IMG/VR virus record: IMGVR_UViG_3300046492_000083 | Location: 1-34,562 of that record | DNA length: 34,562 nucleotides | Source of the DNA: a virus | Strand: one strand, 5' to 3' | Shown here: positions 6,765-15,747 of the stretch, piece by piece | How the letters are laid out: every line of letters begins with the position of its first letter | How positions within the stretch are numbered: the stretch's first letter is position 1 | Program-made: the position numbers and the translations under genes | The notes under the pieces: model-generated | The model's database searches: none | What the model was told of the DNA's origin: nothing | What the model saw: only the letters and a program-made list of their open reading frames with translations

Positions 6765-8653
6765 CGCTAGACGACCTAATCGTTTCCATTGGCGTCGACA
6801 CCACTGAGCTAGAACATGGCACGGAAGAGGGCGTTCAGCAGGCAAACAGCAGGCTCGGCAATCTCGGTAAGGGGGTTGCTGGGCTTGCTGCTGGCGCGGG
6901 AGTTGCAAAGCTCTTTTCCGATGGCCTGAACGCAGGCGTAGACCTAGCGCAGGTTCACGCCACACTCAAGACTCAGTTCGGGCTAACCGAAAAGGAAGCC
7001 AAGACCGCTGGTGACGCCACTGGTTCTGTCTACGCAGCCGGGTTCGGCGACTCCATTGACGAGGTCGGCCAGGCAATCGGGCAGGTTCAGCAGGCCATAG
7101 GCGGAATGGGCAACGTCTCTCAGAAGACGCTGACCAGCATGACCGAGGACGCGCTAGCGCTGTCCAAGACGTACGGCGCTGACGTTGGCGACGTAACCAA
7201 GTCGGTCGGCCAGATGCTAAAGACCGGAATGGCCAAGGACGGTAAGCAGGCCCTAGACATCCTCGCCGCTGGTTTCCAGAAGGGTGTAGACAAGTCGGGT
7301 GACCTGCTAGATACGTTCAACGAGTACGGGACGCAATTCCGCAAGCTCGGCCTTGATGGCACTACCGCCATGGGGATTCTCTCGCAGGGTCTACAGGGCG
7401 GCGCGCGTGACGCTGACTTGGTCGCTGACTCCATTAAGGAATTCAGCATCCGTGCCGTTGACGGCAGCACCACAACCGCGCAGGGGTTCAAGGCAATCGG
7501 CCTGAACGCCAAGGACATGGCCACCAAGATTGGCAAGGGCGGTAAGGGTGCATCGCAGGCCCTAGACACCGTTCTGGACCGACTACGCGGGATCAAGGAC
7601 CCGGTTAAGCAGTCGCAAGCGGCTGTCGCGCTGTTTGGTACGCAGGCTGAGGACTTGGGCAAGGCCCTGTACAGCATTGACCCCAGCCAGGCAACCAAGT
7701 CCATTGGCGACGTTGCCGGAGCAGCGGACAAGGCTGCCGCAAGCACTACCGCAGCGCAGTCCCTTACGGTCATCTGGCGCACCATGGCCACGACCATTGG
7801 GGAGACGCTAGAACCGGTCCTACAGTGGCTCGGCACGTTCATGAGCGCGCACCCTGCCATCGTCAAGATTGTGGCTACCGCGCTGCTGGCCCTGGCCGTT
7901 GCGCTGGGCATTGCGGCTGCTGCTACCTGGGCGATGAATTCAGCCCTGCTAGCCAACCCGATCACCTACGTAATCCTGGCCATTGTTGCGCTGATCGCCA
8001 TTGGCGTTGCCCTGTACAAGAACTGGGACACGGTAAAGGCCAAGCTAGTGGCTGCATGGCGCGTGATCCTGGGCGCTGTGACTGCTAGCTGGAACTGGAT
8101 AAAGAGCAATTGGCCGCTGTTGCTTGGCATCCTGACTGGGCCTATCGGCCTGGCCGTGGTCTACGTGGTGAAGCACTGGGACCAGATCGTCTCGTACTTT
8201 TCCAAGCTGCCCGGCCGGATATCCAAGGTGACGGCAGGCATGTGGGACGGGTTGAAGTCCTCGTTTAGGTCCGCGATCAACTGGATTATCGGCGGATGGA
8301 ACAACCTAAGTTTCTCCATTCCGGGTGTCAACACGCACATTCCCGGTGTGGGCACCGTAGGCGGTTTCACCATGGGTACGCCGAACATCCCCTACCTAGC
8401 GTCCGGTGGTGTGACCACTGGTCCAACGCTGGCGATGATCGGTGAGGGCCGCGAGAACGAGGCAGTAATGCCGCTGTCCAAGCTAAACGGCATGCTGAAC
8501 GCTGCCCGCGTACAGGGCGTCAACGGCGCTGACAACGGTGGGCGAATCGTGTTCGACGTAACCGGCGCTGACGAGGACATGAAGCGGCTCATTCGCCGAA
8601 TCGTCAAGAACGATGGGCGAGGCAACGTCCAGACCGCATTTGGTAACCGATAA
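6761..8653 (+). CDS. Tape measure protein
   Basis: A 630-residue protein that sets tail length and is ejected with the DNA. The ATG at 6761 overlaps the chaperone stop; the frame extends upstream, but that is the chaperone read out of frame. The N-terminal half is helical and rich in Ala, Gly, Lys and Asp, with the family pattern around residues 75-320. Hydrophobic segments lie at about 367-391, 401-425 and 456-472. The C-terminal part contains SFSIPGVNTHIPGVGTVGG and a Gly-rich end, as in many short actinophage tape measures. By the usual rule of about 1.5 angstrom per residue this predicts a tail near 95 nm; that is inference. Confidence 0.9.
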   Translation: MTLDDLIVSIGVDTTELEHGTEEGVQQANSRLGNLGKGVAGLAAGAGVAKLFSDGLNAGVDLAQVHATLKTQFGLTEKEAKTAGDATGSVYAAGFGDSIDEVGQAIGQVQQAIGGMGNVSQKTLTSMTEDALALSKTYGADVGDVTKSVGQMLKTGMAKDGKQALDILAAGFQKGVDKSGDLLDTFNEYGTQFRKLGLDGTTAMGILSQGLQGGARDADLVADSIKEFSIRAVDGSTTTAQGFKAIGLNAKDMATKIGKGGKGASQALDTVLDRLRGIKDPVKQSQAAVALFGTQAEDLGKALYSIDPSQATKSIGDVAGAADKAAASTTAAQSLTVIWRTMATTIGETLEPVLQWLGTFMSAHPAIVKIVATALLALAVALGIAAAATWAMNSALLANPITYVILAIVALIAIGVALYKNWDTVKAKLVAAWRVILGAVTASWNWIKSNWPLLLGILTGPIGLAVVYVVKHWDQIVSYFSKLPGRISKVTAGMWDGLKSSFRSAINWIIGGWNNLSFSIPGVNTHIPGVGTVGGFTMGTPNIPYLASGGVTTGPTLAMIGEGRENEAVMPLSKLNGMLNAARVQGVNGADNGGRIVFDVTGADEDMKRLIRRIVKNDGRGNVQTAFGNR

Positions 8654-8668
8654 GAGAGGTGGTCAGCG

Positions 8669-11600
8669 GTGGAATTCCCGCTAGACATTCGCACGGAACT
8701 TAACCTTGGCGGCGCATGGGAGGACATCAGTTCTGACGTCTACCTGCGCGATACCAAGCAGATCACGCGCGGTGTCCGCGACCAGGGTTCCGCCGCTGAC
8801 CCCTCTACCCTGTCCTTTACCCTGAACAACCGATCGGGCAAGTATTCCCCGCGCAACGCCATGAGCCCGCTTTACGGGAAGATCGGCCGCAATACGCAGG
8901 TGCGCCTAAGCCTGCCCGGCATCGGGGATTCCTACCTACAGCTTGACGGATCGCCTACGGGCTTTGCGTCGACCGCTGACAAGTCTGCCCTTGACATAAC
9001 CAGCGACTTTGACTTGCGCGTTGAGGGTGAACTGAACTGGTTCGGCCCTGAAAACCAGATTCTCATAGGCAAGTGGGACGACCCCAACAACCAGTGTTCG
9101 TACCTGCTACAGATTTACCAGGGCGCTGTAAACGTCCGGTACTCGACCACTGGTGACCAGAGCGTTTCGCTTGTGTGGGGTTCGCAGCCGCTTCCTGGGA
9201 ACCTTCCGGCGCGTGCGGCCCTGCGGGCTACGGTCGACATCAACACGACTGCGCACACGTCAACGCTGTGTTTCTACTGGGCACCGGACATGGATTCCAC
9301 GTGGGTCCAGTTTGGTCAGCCGGTAGTAGTCGACATCGGCACTGGCTACGGCACCGTGTTTAGCGGCACCGCTCCCCTACAGATCGGCGTCACGGACTAC
9401 CGGCACAGCACTCTCAACGCCATCCCCCGATACCCCGTGGTGGGCCGTGTGTACCGCGCTGAGGTCCGCAACGGCATCAACGGGACCGTCGTTGCCAACC
9501 CTGATTTCCGGGCGCTGGCAGACCGAGCCACGGGAACCACGGACGCCACGGGGAACGTGTGGGCACTGAACGGCAACGCTGAGATTCGGGACCGCGCTGA
9601 CCGCTACGTTGGTGAGATTTCGTACTGGCCAGTGACCTGGACTCCCGATGCTGCCGACGTCTGGACCAGCGTTAAGGCTTCCGGCATCCTGCGCCGAATG
9701 GGCCAGGGCAACAAGCCGCTTGACTCGACCCTGCGCAGGCGCATCCCTTCCGCATTCCCGCTGGCCTACTGGCCCTGCGAGGAAGCCAAGGACTCAACAA
9801 AGGCGTATTCGCCGATTCCGGGCGTCCGGCCCATGACGCTTACAAACGTCGACTGGGCAGCGCAGGACTCCCTAGAATCCTCCGCCCCGCTACCGACGCT
9901 GCATGCGCTGTCAGTCCTGGACGCGCGGATTCCCGGTGCGTCGAATACCGGAGCGTGGCACGTCGAGTGTGTTTACAACGCATTCGGCAAGATTCCACCG
10001 TCTACCGGCGCTGAGGCTCCGCTACTCACCATCTACACCGCAGGCGGAAGCGCAATCGTCAAATGGCAGCTAACCGCCAAGCAGACGGTTGCCCACATCT
10101 ACGGGTACAACGACGTTGGAACAAAGGTCATTGACCAGCCGATCGGCGTTGGTGACGACATCTTCAACCTATGGAACCGCTTGCAGTTCTACGCCAACAA
10201 CAACAGCGATGGTACGTACAGCGCGCGTATCAACTGGCAGGACATTGGCGGCGAGGCAGGCGGATTCACGGTCACCGGTACCGGCACCGTTGGCTATGTG
10301 AACCACATCTACCAGCCGTTCACCGCGCTTAACGATGGCTGGGCCTTTGGCCACCTGTTCGTACTGCCGTACATCAACCAGTCCCTACTAACCGGCTCGG
10401 ATGATGCGTACGTAGGTGAGGACGCCTATACCCGGATGATGCGCCTTGCCTCTGAGGAAGGAATTAGCATCGCGCGGGTTCCTGGCGCACTGCCGGTGAC
10501 TCCCGTTGGCTACCAGCGCGCTGACGCTCTGCTGAACCTGTTTGAGGCTGCCGCTGAGGCTGACGGCGGACTACTGACCGAGTCTCCCGACCGGCTGAAC
10601 CTGCGCTACCGGGACCGATCGTCCATGTACAGCCAGACTCCAAAGCTGACGCTCGCTTACAACCAGCCTGGCCTAGGGCCGGACCTTGAGCCAGTGGACG
10701 ACGACACACACGTCTACAACGACGTGACGGTTACGCGGGACAGTGGTTCGTCCTTCCGGGCGTTCCTGGATTCCGGGTCCATGTCGATTGAGACTCCGCC
10801 CCTAGGCATCGGCCGCTATGACACGTCTTACACGCTGTCTCTGGCGGACGACGACCAGCCGCAGGCTATTGCTAACTGGCGGTTGCACCTGGGCACTTAC
10901 GACGGTGCACGCTGGCCGACCGTTTCCGTAATGCTTCACAAGCCTGGCGCTGAGGCGCTTATCCCGGACGTCCTTGGACTGCGGGAAGGCGACAAGTTGA
11001 AGATCACGGGGCTACCCCAGTGGGTCAGCAACGATGATGTTGAACTGATCGTGCACGGCTGGTCCGAGGAAATCGACCCGTACTCATGGACAGTCACGTT
11101 CAACTGTGTGCCCGCAGGCCCATGGAACGTGGCCACCCTGCCGGTTGATGCCATGTACGAGAGCTTTGAGGACGCCACCTATGAGCTGAACCTAGCCTTT
11201 GGCGGTGCGCAGCCTTGGGCACGTGCGACGGACCAGCGCTTGACCGGTAGCTACTCGCTAAAGTCGGGCGCGATCAGCGCTAGCCAGGATTCGACTGCGA
11301 TTCTCACGCTGCCCCCGGGCGCTGGAACGCTGGAATTCTGGTACAGGACCGATAGTCAGCCGACCGGCGATTACCTGTACGTGTGGCTTGATGGCGTCGA
11401 GGCGCTACGAGCGTCGGGGGCAACGCCCTGGACCAAGGCCAGCCTTGATGTCTCGGCTACCTCGGTCGTGACGTTCGGGTACCACAAGGACGCCACCACC
11501 AACACGGGCGCTGACGCTGTCTGGATCGACGCTGTACGGGTCGGGATTCCCCAGGAAAGCACCATGCGTGCTGACGCTGTCGGCAGCGTGCTCAGCAAGG

Positions 11601-11845
11601 ACGCAGGCCCTACGGACACGGTTGTCTACGTGCTGCCCGAGCCTTTCCACCTATGGACGACGGACCCGGATGACTTCCCGTTCGATGTGCGCATTGGTGG
11701 CGAGGTTATGACCGTTTCCGCTGTGTCCGGCACCGTGGCCGACCAGTTCGACCGAACCAAGGTCAATGGCTGGGGCACCACGGACACGGGCCAGACATGG
11801 ACGCTGACCGGTACTACCGCCAATTTCTCGATCAAGGGAGTCTAA
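8669..11845 (+). CDS. Large minor tail protein (distal tail / receptor-binding)
   Basis: A 1058-residue protein at the tail tip. The GTG at 8669 has GAGAGGTGG upstream. The first 100 residues (DIRTELNLGGAWEDISSDVY, then SFTLNNRSGKYSPRN) match the distal-tail start common in actinophages. A laminin-G/concanavalin-like fold follows at about 110-265, a second one at about 370-560, and a domain rich in LNLRYRDRS near 640-690 resembles baseplate hub proteins. Around 830-970 lies a carbohydrate-binding jelly-roll-like segment. The C-terminus stops in an odd place: FDRTKVNGWGTTDTGQTWT is the usual opening strand of yet another lectin-like domain, whose remainder seems to lie in the next gene after a hydrolase domain. 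Confidence 0.85.
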   Translation: MEFPLDIRTELNLGGAWEDISSDVYLRDTKQITRGVRDQGSAADPSTLSFTLNNRSGKYSPRNAMSPLYGKIGRNTQVRLSLPGIGDSYLQLDGSPTGFASTADKSALDITSDFDLRVEGELNWFGPENQILIGKWDDPNNQCSYLLQIYQGAVNVRYSTTGDQSVSLVWGSQPLPGNLPARAALRATVDINTTAHTSTLCFYWAPDMDSTWVQFGQPVVVDIGTGYGTVFSGTAPLQIGVTDYRHSTLNAIPRYPVVGRVYRAEVRNGINGTVVANPDFRALADRATGTTDATGNVWALNGNAEIRDRADRYVGEISYWPVTWTPDAADVWTSVKASGILRRMGQGNKPLDSTLRRRIPSAFPLAYWPCEEAKDSTKAYSPIPGVRPMTLTNVDWAAQDSLESSAPLPTLHALSVLDARIPGASNTGAWHVECVYNAFGKIPPSTGAEAPLLTIYTAGGSAIVKWQLTAKQTVAHIYGYNDVGTKVIDQPIGVGDDIFNLWNRLQFYANNNSDGTYSARINWQDIGGEAGGFTVTGTGTVGYVNHIYQPFTALNDGWAFGHLFVLPYINQSLLTGSDDAYVGEDAYTRMMRLASEEGISIARVPGALPVTPVGYQRADALLNLFEAAAEADGGLLTESPDRLNLRYRDRSSMYSQTPKLTLAYNQPGLGPDLEPVDDDTHVYNDVTVTRDSGSSFRAFLDSGSMSIETPPLGIGRYDTSYTLSLADDDQPQAIANWRLHLGTYDGARWPTVSVMLHKPGAEALIPDVLGLREGDKLKITGLPQWVSNDDVELIVHGWSEEIDPYSWTVTFNCVPAGPWNVATLPVDAMYESFEDATYELNLAFGGAQPWARATDQRLTGSYSLKSGAISASQDSTAILTLPPGAGTLEFWYRTDSQPTGDYLYVWLDGVEALRASGATPWTKASLDVSATSVVTFGYHKDATTNTGADAVWIDAVRVGIPQESTMRADAVGSVLSKDAGPTDTVVYVLPEPFHLWTTDPDDFPFDVRIGGEVMTVSAVSGTVADQFDRTKVNGWGTTDTGQTWTLTGTTANFSIKGV

Positions 11846-11847
11846 GA

Positions 11848-13077
11848 GTGACGGACACCTATACCTCATACACCGATCTTGCGGCGCATGAGACAGAGGG
11901 TGTCGATTACGAGCGCAGGTCGGTCCCGGTTTCCGGGGCCGCCTGGTGCTCAATCGCCATCCATGGCGGGGGCATTGAGGCTGGATCGGGCGAGGTAGCG
12001 CGGGCAATCGGCGCAGGCATCATGAACCACTACGAGTTTGCCGGAATCAAGTCCTCTGGCAACTCGGTCCTACACGTGACGTCGACCAACTTCAATGAGC
12101 CGATATGCACCGGCATTGTGACTTCCTCGCTGCGCTGCCTATCCGCGCACGGGTACACCGGTACCGATGGCCTGGCCCAAACGTCCATTGGTGGACTGGA
12201 CACGGCCACGATTGCCCGTATCCGAACCAACCTGCAACAGGCTGGATTCTCGGTAATCACTGCCGCCCAGGAAATCAACGGCAGCAATCCAGCGAACATC
12301 TGCAATCAGACCACCATCACCGCTGGCGTACAGCTTGAGATGAGCAATGCGCTTCGCGCGTCGTTCTTCCCTGACGGGGACTTGAGCCGTGCCATGCGGG
12401 ACAGCGGGCAGCGCACTGACGCTTTCTACGCCTACGTTGATGCGGTCCGCCGTGCCTATCAGGGGCGAGCGATGATGGCGCTAAACACCATCAACATCAG
12501 CCGATGGGCAACAATCCCATGGGGTTCGCCGGACTTTGACATCAAAGCGAGCATGACCACGGATGCTACGCCGTTGGGTGGTTCTCACTTCCTGCACCTA
12601 GGCGGCCGGTACACCGACCTGAACAACAACTACCTTGCCCGCCTTGAGTTCAGCACCACCAACACGCTAACGCTGACCCTGCGCAAGCGCGTTGCCGGAA
12701 CTGAGACGCTGCTAGCGACAGCCCACACGAACATCACGGGCGCGTACACGTTCACCCCCGGGACCATGTACTACCTGCGATTCAACGTCACCGGTTCGAC
12801 GCTGAGCGCCAAGATTTGGCAGTCCGGTGCCCCCGAGCCTGACGGTTGGGCTATTCAGGCAACCGACACCAGCATTACGGCGGTTGGGTCGGTCGGTATC
12901 CGTTCGATCCTTTCCAGCACGAACACAAACACGCTGCCTGTCACGTTCTCCTATGACGACTTCCAGCAGATTTCGCCGCAGAGCTTTACGGTTCAGCGCA
13001 GCGTCAATGGAGTGGTCAAGGCACAAACCGCAGGCACGCCCGTAACCGTAGACCCAACGCCCGTTATTGCTCTGTAG
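11848..13077 (+). CDS. Tail protein: poly-gamma-glutamate-hydrolase-like domain plus lectin-like domain
   Basis: A 409-residue two-domain protein. Residues 1-205 match the poly-gamma-glutamate hydrolase family (PghP/DUF867, a zinc peptidase): IAIHGGGIEAGSGEVA carries H39 and E44, and SAHGY carries H101, the same spacing as the known zinc ligands of PghP as I recall them. LHVTSTNF and VQLEMSNALR are further family motifs. Residues about 208-395 form a laminin-G/concanavalin-like sandwich (NYLARLEFSTTNTLTLTLRKR) that continues the domain begun at the end of the upstream protein. The GTG at 11848 has GGGAG upstream, and the gene is in the -1 frame of its neighbour. It would degrade a surface polymer during adsorption; the true substrate is unknown. 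Confidence 0.8.
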   Translation: MTDTYTSYTDLAAHETEGVDYERRSVPVSGAAWCSIAIHGGGIEAGSGEVARAIGAGIMNHYEFAGIKSSGNSVLHVTSTNFNEPICTGIVTSSLRCLSAHGYTGTDGLAQTSIGGLDTATIARIRTNLQQAGFSVITAAQEINGSNPANICNQTTITAGVQLEMSNALRASFFPDGDLSRAMRDSGQRTDAFYAYVDAVRRAYQGRAMMALNTINISRWATIPWGSPDFDIKASMTTDATPLGGSHFLHLGGRYTDLNNNYLARLEFSTTNTLTLTLRKRVAGTETLLATAHTNITGAYTFTPGTMYYLRFNVTGSTLSAKIWQSGAPEPDGWAIQATDTSITAVGSVGIRSILSSTNTNTLPVTFSYDDFQQISPQSFTVQRSVNGVVKAQTAGTPVTVDPTPVIAL

Positions 13078-13085
13078 GAGTTCCC

Positions 13086-13652
13086 TTGTCTCAGTACCCC
13101 GTGATCAATCCGGGTAGCACCGTCACGGCTGACCTGCTCAATACGATGATGCCCCAGTACATCTACAAGCCTGCGAGCACCGACCGCCTAAACACGAACG
13201 TACAGACGGACGACCCTGATCTAATCGTCCCCCTTGAGGCGAACGGGGTCTACATGGTCCGCATGAGCCTGTTTCACGCCGCACTACCGGCCGTCGGCTT
13301 TGCTACTACATGGCGCGTGCCCGCTGGGGCCACTGGTAACCGGTCCGCCATTGGTCCGTCTGGCACGGGCACCACCCGTGAGGCTGTCGACAACTCCGGT
13401 ATCGCCCAGGTGACCACCATCTCTGGGACCAGCGCAGCCACCAGGGTTGGCGTTCATGGCTACGCGACGGTGGCGCACTACGGCGGACGCCCCACGGCGG
13501 GCAACACGTGTTTCTCGTCTGAGGAAAGCGTCGTGTTCATGGGCACTACGGCCGGAACACTGGCGCTCCAGTGGGCGCAGTCAGTAGCGGACGCAGTCAA
13601 CTTCGCGCGCCTGGGCTCTGGCTCGTACATGGAAGTTCGCCGACTCGCCTAA
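13086..13652 (+). CDS. Minor tail / tip protein, unknown
   Basis: A 188-residue protein with a TTG start (13086) supported by TAGGAG directly overlapping the previous stop. It begins with an oligomerisation-type segment (VINPGSTVTADLLNTMMPQY) and then strands such as ANGVYMVRMSLFHAALP and GTLALQWAQSVADAVNFARL, ending SGSYMEVRRLA. This pattern, a short helix followed by a beta-sandwich with the A...G......L.lqWaQ..s...n motif, is common in the last tail gene of actinophages and is tumour-necrosis-factor- or C1q-like. It is probably a trimeric receptor-binding tip. A palindromic operator-like site follows its stop. Confidence 0.65.
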   Translation: MSQYPVINPGSTVTADLLNTMMPQYIYKPASTDRLNTNVQTDDPDLIVPLEANGVYMVRMSLFHAALPAVGFATTWRVPAGATGNRSAIGPSGTGTTREAVDNSGIAQVTTISGTSAATRVGVHGYATVAHYGGRPTAGNTCFSSEESVVFMGTTAGTLALQWAQSVADAVNFARLGSGSYMEVRRLA

Positions 13653-13657
13653 GCACA

Positions 13658-13671
13658 TACCAAATTTGGTA
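13658..13671. repeat. Operator-like palindrome, site 3
   Basis: Perfect TACCAAATTTGGTA with flanks CACA and GGTGGG, five bases after the tail-tip stop and 52 bases before the lysin start. The half-sites match CACNTACCAA, with A/G at the N position. No phage-type promoter motif is present here, so the site may work alone as a roadblock or operator between tail and lysis genes. Confidence 0.7.
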
Positions 13672-13722
13672 GGTGGGTAGCCCAGCGCTGCCCACCTGCC
13701 CCCCTTTCTGAGAGGAACCACC

Positions 13723-14613
13723 TTGGGAATCAAGGGTATTGACGTCAGCGGCTACCAGAGCGCTACCCCCAACCTGTCCGGCGCTGACTTCTGCTTCATC
13801 AAGGCCACCGAGGGCACCGGATACACCAACCCGCGCATGGTCGCCCAGGCCAAGGCTGCGCGTGCCGCTGGCGTAGTGGTCGGGTTCTATCACTACCTGC
13901 ACGCTGGCAACCTGACTGCCCAGGCTGCCTATTTCGTCAAGCAGGCTGCGAGCGTCGCTGGTGACATCCTTTGGGTTGACTGGGAGGAGTCGGGGGTTAG
14001 CTCTGCCGACAAGGACGCATTCGTAAGGGAGGTTCAGCGGCTACGCGGTAAGGATCATCGCGTTGGCCTGTACTGCAACACGTCGTACTGGACGACCCGC
14101 GACAAGTCCGGGTTCTACGGCGATGCGCTATGGATCGCTGTCTACAACGGCAAGCCTGGCAACCCTGGCATCAAGGCTGCATGGTCGTTCCACCAGTACA
14201 CCGACAAGCCCGTTGACACCAGCGTGAGCACGTTCACCAGCCGGGCCGCACTACGCGCCTGGGCTGGAAAGGTGCCCGCACCCGTCAAGCCTGCGCCCAA
14301 GCCTGCCCCAAAGCCTGCTAAGCCTTCCGTCAGCCTGCACAAGCTCATCACGGCAGCGCATGAGGACCCCAAGGCCAAGCAGGGCCACCAGACCTACGCC
14401 GCTGGCGTCAAGGTGGTCGAGGCTGCCCTACGCGCTGCCAAGCTGCTGCCCGCCGCTTACGCGGGTGATGGCTCGTACGGGTCCACCACGATTACGGCGT
14501 ACAAGAACTGGCAGCTAAAGCAGGGTTACCGAGGTAAGGACGCTGACGGAATCCCAGGAAAGGCCACGCTGACCAAGCTTGGGGCCAAGTACGGGTTCAC
14601 CGTGACTGCGTAA
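13723..14613 (+). CDS. Endolysin: GH25 muramidase with C-terminal wall-binding domain
   Basis: A 296-residue lysozyme that cuts the MurNAc-GlcNAc bond of peptidoglycan. The GH25 domain covers about residues 1-183: IDVSGYQ carries the conserved first Asp (D7), CFIKATEG and VGFYHYLH are family motifs, and ILWVDWEE carries the catalytic D86/E88 pair. A Pro/Lys/Ala linker (PAPVKPAPKPAPKPAKP) follows, then a helical domain that resembles PG_binding_1 and contains DGSYGSTTITAYKNWQ. The TTG start at 13723 has GAGAGGAACC upstream. It has no signal peptide, so release needs a holin. The two small membrane genes directly downstream complete a lysis cassette. Confidence 0.92.
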   Translation: MGIKGIDVSGYQSATPNLSGADFCFIKATEGTGYTNPRMVAQAKAARAAGVVVGFYHYLHAGNLTAQAAYFVKQAASVAGDILWVDWEESGVSSADKDAFVREVQRLRGKDHRVGLYCNTSYWTTRDKSGFYGDALWIAVYNGKPGNPGIKAAWSFHQYTDKPVDTSVSTFTSRAALRAWAGKVPAPVKPAPKPAPKPAKPSVSLHKLITAAHEDPKAKQGHQTYAAGVKVVEAALRAAKLLPAAYAGDGSYGSTTITAYKNWQLKQGYRGKDADGIPGKATLTKLGAKYGFTVTA

Positions 14614-14625
14614 CGGGGGCATGAC

Positions 14626-14871
14626 ATGACAGAGCCAGACCCGTTGGGGGTGACCATCTCCGCGCGCGAGATTTACGACCAGATCGTTGGTTTGCGCGAT
14701 GACGTTAGGTCGCTCGTTCAGTCCAACCATGAAGTCAGCAAGACGCTAGACGACCATGAGGAACGGCTACGCAGCGTTGAACGCTGGAAGAATGCCGTTC
14801 CCGTCGCTGCCGCTGGTGCCATTGCCAGCGCTGGCGTAACCATCTTCACTGCCCTGGGAGGCTTTCACTAA
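14626..14871 (+). CDS. Putative holin-associated protein (coiled coil plus one membrane segment)
   Basis: An 81-residue protein with an acidic coiled-coil region (about residues 12-52, QIVGLRDDVRSLVQSNHEV and DDHEERLRSVERWK) followed by one membrane segment (about 55-78, VPVAAAGAIASAGVTIFTAL). This layout resembles XhlA-type hemolysin/holin partners and many actinophage holin candidates. The ATG at 14626 has GGGGG upstream; an ATG at 14621 is out of frame. It overlaps the next gene by one base in TAATG. It probably takes part in the lysis pore, though which of the two small proteins is the holin cannot be decided here. Confidence 0.7.
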   Translation: MTEPDPLGVTISAREIYDQIVGLRDDVRSLVQSNHEVSKTLDDHEERLRSVERWKNAVPVAAAGAIASAGVTIFTALGGFH

Positions 14872-15095
14872 TGGGTGACCACTCGACCCCGCGACTAGGG
14901 GTGCTCTCGCGCCTCAAGGCTTCATACCGCTACGGCACCCTGCGCAAGCTACGCGCTGACGGTGTGTGGCTCTGGTCCCATCGGCGCAAGGTTGCTTCGC
15001 TAATCGTCATTGGGCTGCCGTTCGTCTCGCGCGTGCTGCCTGACTTCCCGGCTGCGGACATCCTTGCCTTTCTGCGGGTGTACTTCGGCGCGTAA
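14871..15095 (+). CDS. Putative holin (single membrane segment)
   Basis: A 74-residue basic protein. After a cationic N-terminus (SRLKASYRYGTLRKLRA), one membrane segment at about residues 41-58 (VASLIVIGLPFVSRVLP) is followed by a moderately hydrophobic tail ending FLRVYFGA. The size, charge pattern and place next to the lysin and the XhlA-like gene fit a small class III-type holin. Its ATG overlaps the upstream TAA by one base. The first phage-type promoter (15097) begins directly after its stop, so this gene ends the late region. Confidence 0.6.
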   Translation: MGDHSTPRLGVLSRLKASYRYGTLRKLRADGVWLWSHRRKVASLIVIGLPFVSRVLPDFPAADILAFLRVYFGA

Positions 15096-15096
15096 G

Positions 15097-15113
15097 TGCG
15101 ATCGGACCGCTAG
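15097..15113 (+). promoter_or_regulatory. Phage-type promoter motif, copy 1
   Basis: TGCGATCGGACCGCTAG, one mismatch to the shared 17-base motif, 33 bases before the dNMP kinase ATG. A 12-bp stem follows at once: 15115-15126 pairs with 15133-15144, and the 3' arm holds the GGGGAGGG ribosome site of the kinase. Assigned as a promoter because copies stand before early genes; it does not resemble a host -35/-10 pair. Confidence 0.65.
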
Positions 15114-15114
15114 A

Positions 15115-15144
15115 CCCTTCCCAGGTAACCCAACCTGGGGAGGG
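15115..15144 (+). promoter_or_regulatory. Leader hairpin covering the dNMP kinase ribosome site
   Basis: CCCTTCCCAGGT and ACCTGGGGAGGG form a 12-bp stem (one T-G pair) with a 6-base loop. It begins one base after the phage-type promoter motif and ends two bases before the ATG at 15147, so the only ribosome site is in the 3' arm. It could limit translation. Confidence 0.6.
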
Positions 15145-15146
15145 AC

Positions 15147-15704
15147 ATGCACAACATCGGCCTAATCGGCAAGGCACGGTCCGGCAAGGACACTGCCGCC
15201 CTGGCGCTGATCCGAGAGCGCCTGTACACCCGCGTAGCGTTCGCCGACGCACTCAAGGAAATGGCGATCAGCATTGATCCGCTGATACCTACAGCCGTTG
15301 ACTCGCACGGCCGGATCTACACGCGCCTGTCGTCACTCATCCGTGATGTTGGGTGGGAGTACGCCAAGGACCATTACCAAGAGGTTCGGCGCGTACTCCA
15401 GCACACCGGACAGACAGTCCGTGCCTACGATGATGAGTTCTGGATCAGGGCCGTTCGCCACAAGCTGAACAACGCTGAGCGCTGGAACCTTCCCGTGACT
15501 GTCACGGACGTTCGTTACCCGAATGAAGCAAACATGTTGCGCGCCCGTGGCTTCCGCCTGGTCCGCATCACCCGCGTACCTCCCCTGTCCGGTTACGGCA
15601 CTGAACACGACAGCGAGACAGCGCTAGATGACTACGCCGCTGACGTCACAATCGAGAACAACGGCACTGTAGAAGACCTCACCCGAGCGATCCTGGCCGT
15701 GTGA
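15147..15704 (+). CDS. Deoxynucleoside monophosphate kinase
   Basis: A 185-residue kinase that phosphorylates dNMPs for phage DNA synthesis. It has the P-loop GKARSGKDT at residues 8-16, the VAFADALKEMA substrate segment near 31-41, and late motifs TDVRYPNEANMLRARGF (about 113-130) and ITRV, typical of the phage dNMP kinase/adenylate-kinase-like family found also in phiC31-type phages. It is the first gene of the early block, directly under promoter copy 1, and a probable terminator follows its stop. It acts in the cytoplasm with the ThyX and dCMP deaminase encoded downstream. Confidence 0.85.
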   Translation: MHNIGLIGKARSGKDTAALALIRERLYTRVAFADALKEMAISIDPLIPTAVDSHGRIYTRLSSLIRDVGWEYAKDHYQEVRRVLQHTGQTVRAYDDEFWIRAVRHKLNNAERWNLPVTVTDVRYPNEANMLRARGFRLVRITRVPPLSGYGTEHDSETALDDYAADVTIENNGTVEDLTRAILAV

Positions 15705-15707
15705 GTT

Positions 15708-15747
15708 TGCCCCTGGCTTGCGGTAACCCCGCAGGTCGGGGGCATTT
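15708..15747 (+). terminator. Probable terminator after dNMP kinase
   Basis: Nested stem: TGCCCC (15708-15713) pairs with GGGGCA (15739-15744), and TGCGG (15719-15723) pairs with CCGCA (15729-15733). ATTT follows. GC-rich, with only a short T-run, as is common in Streptomyces. Confidence 0.55.

Noticed and set aside
7120-7965. 281-residue open frame on the - strand inside the tape measure gene
   Set aside because: It is a shadow of the tape measure frame: Ser/Ala/Arg-rich, low complexity, no ribosome site and no family pattern.
14281-14330. Short repeated Pro-Lys-Ala coding units in the lysin
   Set aside because: A normal inter-domain linker, not a DNA repeat array.
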